This document shows positions 60,768 to 64,000 of a DNA stretch of 64,000 nucleotides, piece after piece. A program made the translations under genes and the position numbers. The DNA comes from an uncultured Bacteroidales bacterium. GTDB taxonomy: Bacteria > Bacteroidota > Bacteroidia > Bacteroidales > UBA932. Positions within the stretch are counted from its first letter, which is position 1. Each line of letters begins with the position of its first letter. The notes under the pieces were generated by a model that ran no database searches, was not told the origin of the DNA, and saw only the letters and a program-made list of their open reading frames with translations. The stretch spans positions 31,543 through 95,542 of the forward strand of contig CAMVMG010000007.1 of the NCBI GenBank assembly GCA_947168525.1. Reading direction: 5' to 3'.

Positions 60768-62679
60768 TCTTTTTGAGAATCTCCATGAATTCTTCGCCGG
60801 TGATGGTTTCTTTCTCCAGCAAGAATTCTGCCACGGCATGCATGCGGGTGATGTTTTCCGTGATGATGGCCGCAGCCCGGTCCTTGGCAGCAGCAATCAT
60901 CTTCTGCACTTCGGCATCGATGTCGGCTGCGGTCTTGTCGGAACAGGCAAGGGAGGCCGATCCACCCAGATAGGCATTGCCCCGTGTTTCAAGAGCCATC
61001 ATACCATATTTGTCACTCATACCGTAGCGGGTAATCATGGAGCGGGCCAGGTTGGTGGCTTGCTCGATGTCGTTGGAAGCGCCGGTGGTACACGTGCCGC
61101 AGATAATTTCTTCTGCAACGCGACCGCCGGTAAGGGTGGCAATCTTGTTCAGGAGATAATCCCGGCTATAGAGGAATTTTTCGCCTTCATCCACCTGCAT
61201 CGTATAACCCAGGGCTCCGGAGGTGCGGGGAATGATGGTGATCTTGTGCACAGGAGCGGAATTGTTCTGGATGGCCGCCACCATGGCATGCCCCACCTCG
61301 TGATAGGCGATGATGCGTTTTTCTTCCGGTGAGATGACGGCGTTCTTGCGCTGTTCGCCGGCCATCACGGTCTCGACACTCTCTTCGATGTCCTCCGTAG
61401 TCACGGCGGGTTTCCCGAGACGCACTGCGCGGAGCGCCGCTTCATTGACGATGTTGGCGATATCGGCCCCGGAAGAACCGGCGGTGGCGCGGCTAACTAC
61501 GTCCAGATCGATATCGTCATGCTTGACGTTTCGAAGATGTACGTTGAAGATAGCCTTGCGCCCTTCCAGGTCCGGCAGTTCCATCTGGATGCGCCGGTCG
61601 AACCGGCCCGGACGCAGAAGTGCCTTGTCAAGGCTTTCAGGACGGTTGGTCGCAGCCAGGATGATGATGCCTTTGTCTCCCTCAAAACCGTCCATCTCCG
61701 TAAGGAGCTGGTTCAGCGTCTGTTCTCGTTCATCATTGCTGCCGCCAAGAGCATTCTCGCGACTCTTGCCGATGGCGTCGATTTCATCGATGAAGATGAT
61801 ACAAGGAGCTTTCTTCTCTGCTTCATCGAACAGGTCGCGCACCTTTGCGGCTCCCATGCCCACGAACATTTGGACGAATTCGGATCCGGACATGGAAAAG
61901 AAAGGTACGTGTGCCTCACCGGCGACTGCACGGGCGATCAGTGTCTTGCCGGTACCGGGAGGCCCTACCAGGAGCGCTCCTTTGGGCAGTTTTGCTCCCA
62001 GGGCAGAGTACTTCTTGGGGTTGTTCAGGAAGTCCACCATTTCTTTGAGGGACTCCTTGGCTTCATCCTGTCCGGCCACATCCGAGAAGCGTGTCTTCAG
62101 GTCTTCTTCGGCATATACTTTGGCTCCGCTCTTTCCCAGCGACATGAAATTGCCCATACCGGGCATGCCGCCGCCTGCGCCTTTTCCCATCGAAGAAATC
62201 CGTTTCGCTATGGAACGGTAGAAAAGCCAGAACAACAGGCCGGGGAGCACCCACCAGAGGAAGAAGTCCAGCAGCGGTGACCTCTCTTTTGGAATTCGCT
62301 TGACGAACTCGATCTTACCGTCCTTATTTGGGCTTCCTGCGGCAAGCAGCCGGTCCACCAGGTTCGGGTCGTCCACCGTGCCGGTCCGGTAGGTCTTGCT
62401 CTCGGTTTTGTAGAAAATCTGGCTTTCTTCGATGACGACCTGCTTGACTGAGTCCTGCTCCACCTTTTGGATGAAGGTGCCATAGTCTGTCTCTACGATC
62501 CGCTGTTGCTGCGTGAGCGGAGCGATGAATTGGTTCAGAAGGATGAGGAATAGGGTTGCCCACAGCAGTCCGCTTAGCCAGGGTCCGCTACCGCCTCCGC
62601 CCCAAATGCTACGGGGTTGATCCTTCTTCTTATCTTCTGACGGATTGCTGTTCCTGTCAGGGTACTCGACGTAATTCAT
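60760..62679 (-). CDS. ftsH: ATP-dependent zinc metalloprotease FtsH
   Basis: Membrane-anchored AAA+ protease of 639 aa that degrades membrane and some soluble proteins. Seen: TM1 (GLLWATLFLILLNQFIAPL), a periplasmic domain, TM2 (LDFFLWWVLPGLLFWLFY), then AAA+: Walker A GPPGTGKTLIAR, Walker B CIIFIDEIDAIGKSR, and the second region of homology ATNRPESLDKALLRPGRFDR. The zinc motif reads HEVGH in IAYHEVGHAMVAA (HExxH kept; HEAGH is more usual). The third ligand is an Asp or Glu further along, as in SNDIEQATNLARSMI. It lies 1 nt downstream of the HdeD-like gene. Confidence 0.96.
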   Translation of the reverse strand: MNYVEYPDRNSNPSEDKKKDQPRSIWGGGGSGPWLSGLLWATLFLILLNQFIAPLTQQQRIVETDYGTFIQKVEQDSVKQVVIEESQIFYKTESKTYRTGTVDDPNLVDRLLAAGSPNKDGKIEFVKRIPKERSPLLDFFLWWVLPGLLFWLFYRSIAKRISSMGKGAGGGMPGMGNFMSLGKSGAKVYAEEDLKTRFSDVAGQDEAKESLKEMVDFLNNPKKYSALGAKLPKGALLVGPPGTGKTLIARAVAGEAHVPFFSMSGSEFVQMFVGMGAAKVRDLFDEAEKKAPCIIFIDEIDAIGKSRENALGGSNDEREQTLNQLLTEMDGFEGDKGIIILAATNRPESLDKALLRPGRFDRRIQMELPDLEGRKAIFNVHLRNVKHDDIDLDVVSRATAGSSGADIANIVNEAALRAVRLGKPAVTTEDIEESVETVMAGEQRKNAVISPEEKRIIAYHEVGHAMVAAIQNNSAPVHKITIIPRTSGALGYTMQVDEGEKFLYSRDYLLNKIATLTGGRVAEEIICGTCTTGASNDIEQATNLARSMITRYGMSDKYGMMALETRGNAYLGGSASLACSDKTAADIDAEVQKMIAAAKDRAAAIITENITRMHAVAEFLLEKETITGEEFMEILKKNG

Positions 62680-62680
62680 T

Positions 62681-63232
62681 TTATGCAGTCAATTCTTTGA
62701 AGAACTTTTCAAACTTCCTGGCGGCGGAGAGGCCTACGAGATAGGATACACCTTCGAAAATGATGGCCAGGCCGATGAATGTAGTAAGGGTGGTTCCGGC
62801 AGCAATCGGGTTGCGAAGGCCCAGGAAACCTAGTACCGCACCCGCAATACCCATCAAGAGGATGCACCACCAGAGGTTGAAGCCAACCTTCTTGAACTCG
62901 AAGGACTCAATGGCAATGACCACGCCCTCTACCATCACCCAAACGGCAAATACGATGGGCAAGGATGCAGTGAGGGCGCCCTTGTGGGCCAGGAAAAAGA
63001 TGCCCAGGAAGATTTGCAGCAGGGAACTGAGCATGCGGGTGCCGCTGTTGGGAAGGAATGCCTGTGTCTGGAGGGTGAATACCAGAGTGGAAATACCCGA
63101 AAGCAGGGTGAACAGGCCAATGAGCCAGGCACTGGCAAAGAGCGTCTCGGCAGGTCTTGAAATGCAAACCACCCCCAGGACAATCAGGAGAATACCGGCA
63201 CAGGCCAGGAGGATTTTAGTGCTTTTTTTCAT
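62681..63232 (-). CDS. HdeD-like/DUF308 membrane protein
   Basis: Six-segment membrane protein of 183 aa. Seen: KILLACAGILLIVLGVVCIS, RPAETLFASAWLIGLFTLLS, NSGTRMLSSLLQIFLGIFFL, IVFAVWVMVEGVVIAIESFE, WWCILLMGIAGAVLGFLGLR and TLTTFIGLAIIFEGVSYLVG. This is the DUF308 repeat pattern of the HdeD family, linked in E. coli to acid resistance. It is the first gene of an operon with ftsH (1-nt gap). A possible minus-strand -7 box is TAACTTTA (63285-63278). Confidence 0.88.
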   Translation of the reverse strand: MKKSTKILLACAGILLIVLGVVCISRPAETLFASAWLIGLFTLLSGISTLVFTLQTQAFLPNSGTRMLSSLLQIFLGIFFLAHKGALTASLPIVFAVWVMVEGVVIAIESFEFKKVGFNLWWCILLMGIAGAVLGFLGLRNPIAAGTTLTTFIGLAIIFEGVSYLVGLSAARKFEKFFKELTA

Positions 63233-63393
63233 ACTTGTAACGAATAAAGGGTTAGTAACGATGTTCTGTTCATTTTGTAAAGTTATTTCTTTTTTTCGTC
63301 ACCTTGGAGCACACGTCACAATTGGAACAAACAAAGCGAGAAAACTAACATTCATTTTCCTGAGAATCGACCTTCGTGCTCCCTGGAATATGC

Positions 63394-63401
63394 TATATTT
63401 G
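63394..63401 (+). promoter_or_regulatory. -7 box for the last gene
   Basis: TATATTTG matches TAnnTTTG and lies 10 nt before the ATG at 63412. Confidence 0.5.
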
Positions 63402-63411
63402 CATTAAACCA

Positions 63412-64000
63412 ATGGAAATGATGGCAATGAAACCGATCAGGACAATCATCCTGGATCAATATATCTGGAAGTTCATCGTACGGATTCTTATAGTTACCGC
63501 CGTTGTTTTTGTTTATTTTACGGATAGGGATTTCATAACGGATTTCCTGACACAACCTGTTTCCCAGTCGCTGCAGAATAAGAATCTCTGGCCACTGGTG
63601 GTCCTCTGGGCCGTCATGATGCTCATGATGACCATTCACTTTATTCCTCCCAGGGTATTTCGATGGCCCTCCTCAAAAGGAAGACGGAAAAACTTGATCT
63701 GGACAGGTCCTTCGACCGGCATTAGTTGCTGGAATATGTCCAGGATCAGAATGTCCGTGCCTGGAAGGTGATGCTTGTCTGGGTTCTTTTCAATGGAATC
63801 ATCGGGATGCTGTACCTGTTCGGAGTATTGCAAGTCGCAGACCTGTTCCTGGTAAGCATTTTCTATTTCCTCTGCGACTATATCTGCATTCTACTCTATT
63901 GCCCGTTCCAGAGTCATATCATGCACAATAAATGCTGCGTAAACTGCAGAATCTATGACTGGGGGCATTTCATGATGTTTACACCCATGATTTTTATCCG
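63412..64000 (+). pseudogene. Frameshifted integral membrane protein, runs off the window
   Basis: Starts MEMMAMKPIRTIILDQYIWK, with hydrophobic segments FIVRILIVTAVVFVYF and LWPLVVLWAVMMLMMTIHFI. After IPPRVF (~63660) the coding signal moves to another frame (ALLKRKTEKLDLDRSFDRH), meets an in-frame TAG at 63723, and resumes as LLEYVQDQNVRAWKVMLVWV, then IGMLYLFGVLQVADLFLVSI and CVNCRIYDWGHFMMFTPMIF to the edge. One frameshift and one nonsense codon separate three well-preserved segments, so it is a recent pseudogene or carries sequence errors. The cysteine motif CCVNCRIYDW looks conserved, but I cannot name the family. Confidence 0.65.

Noticed and set aside
1..64000. tRNA, rRNA, riboswitches and CRISPR arrays
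   Set aside because: None was recognised by eye on either strand; a covariance-model scan would be needed to exclude small RNAs.

Overview
The window looks like a Bacteroidales chromosome segment. The support is a SusC/SusD-type starch utilisation locus, many lipoprotein signal peptides, TAnnTTTG-type -7 promoter boxes, and families typical of the phylum (DUF6377-, NigD-like and LytTR regulators). I cannot assign a genus from the sequence alone. The first ~34 kb is GC-rich, tightly packed and continuous. From ~35 kb onward the DNA is lower in GC, looser, and holds many gene remnants.

Layout. (1) 0-6.4 kb: anaerobic glycerol-3-phosphate operon glpA-glpB-glpC-glpT, ending in an unusual esterase/HAD-like fusion gene. 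GlpABC would oxidise glycerol-3-phosphate to DHAP and pass electrons to the quinone pool, and GlpT imports the substrate. (2) 6.4-29.5 kb: alpha-glucan utilisation. A CBM20-GH77 4-alpha-glucanotransferase comes first, then a LytS/LytTR two-component pair on the minus strand. A plus-strand locus follows: MFS sugar transporter, SusC, SusD, a very large SusE/F-like glycan-binding lipoprotein, a SusG-like BACON-GH13 amylase, a GH53 endo-galactanase, two more GH13 enzymes and a GH97 alpha-glucosidase. Surface binding and cleavage, TonB-dependent import, periplasmic hydrolysis and cytoplasmic uptake are all present. No susR-type regulator is seen. (3) 29.5-35 kb: acyltransferase, rhodanese-MBL fusion, DUF1846 protein, AlkZ-related protein and iron-containing alcohol dehydrogenase.

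(4) 35-51 kb is a patchwork. Intact genes include a NigD-like lipoprotein, a long KamA-type radical SAM protein, TrkH, an OxyR-like LysR regulator without redox cysteines, a glutaredoxin-like protein, an acyl-ACP thioesterase, two AraC regulators, a hydrolase, a cyclophilin-like lipoprotein and a LuxR-type regulator. Remnants include an AraC tail, a 39-codon TetR-like stub with an intact-looking operator, an FMN-reductase start, an IS4-type transposase scrap and a DUF6377 regulator lacking its C terminus.

(5) 51-58.4 kb is a candidate mobile island: MATE efflux pump, TonB-receptor-like outer membrane protein, a second LytS/LytTR pair and tyrosine-recombinase fragments. It is bracketed by two ~145-bp direct repeats (50989-51133 and 58215-58359). 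(6) 58.4-64 kb: DUF234-type ATPase, AraC regulator overlapping ftsH, ftsH, an HdeD-like membrane protein, and a frameshifted membrane protein running off the window.

The most notable observations are the direct repeats around the island, the ~9-module SusE/F-like protein, the cysteine-free OxyR-like regulator with dyads in the trkH intergenic region, and a 30-bp promoter-like sequence present twice 3 kb apart. I did not find a clearly new multi-gene system that I could defend from sequence alone.
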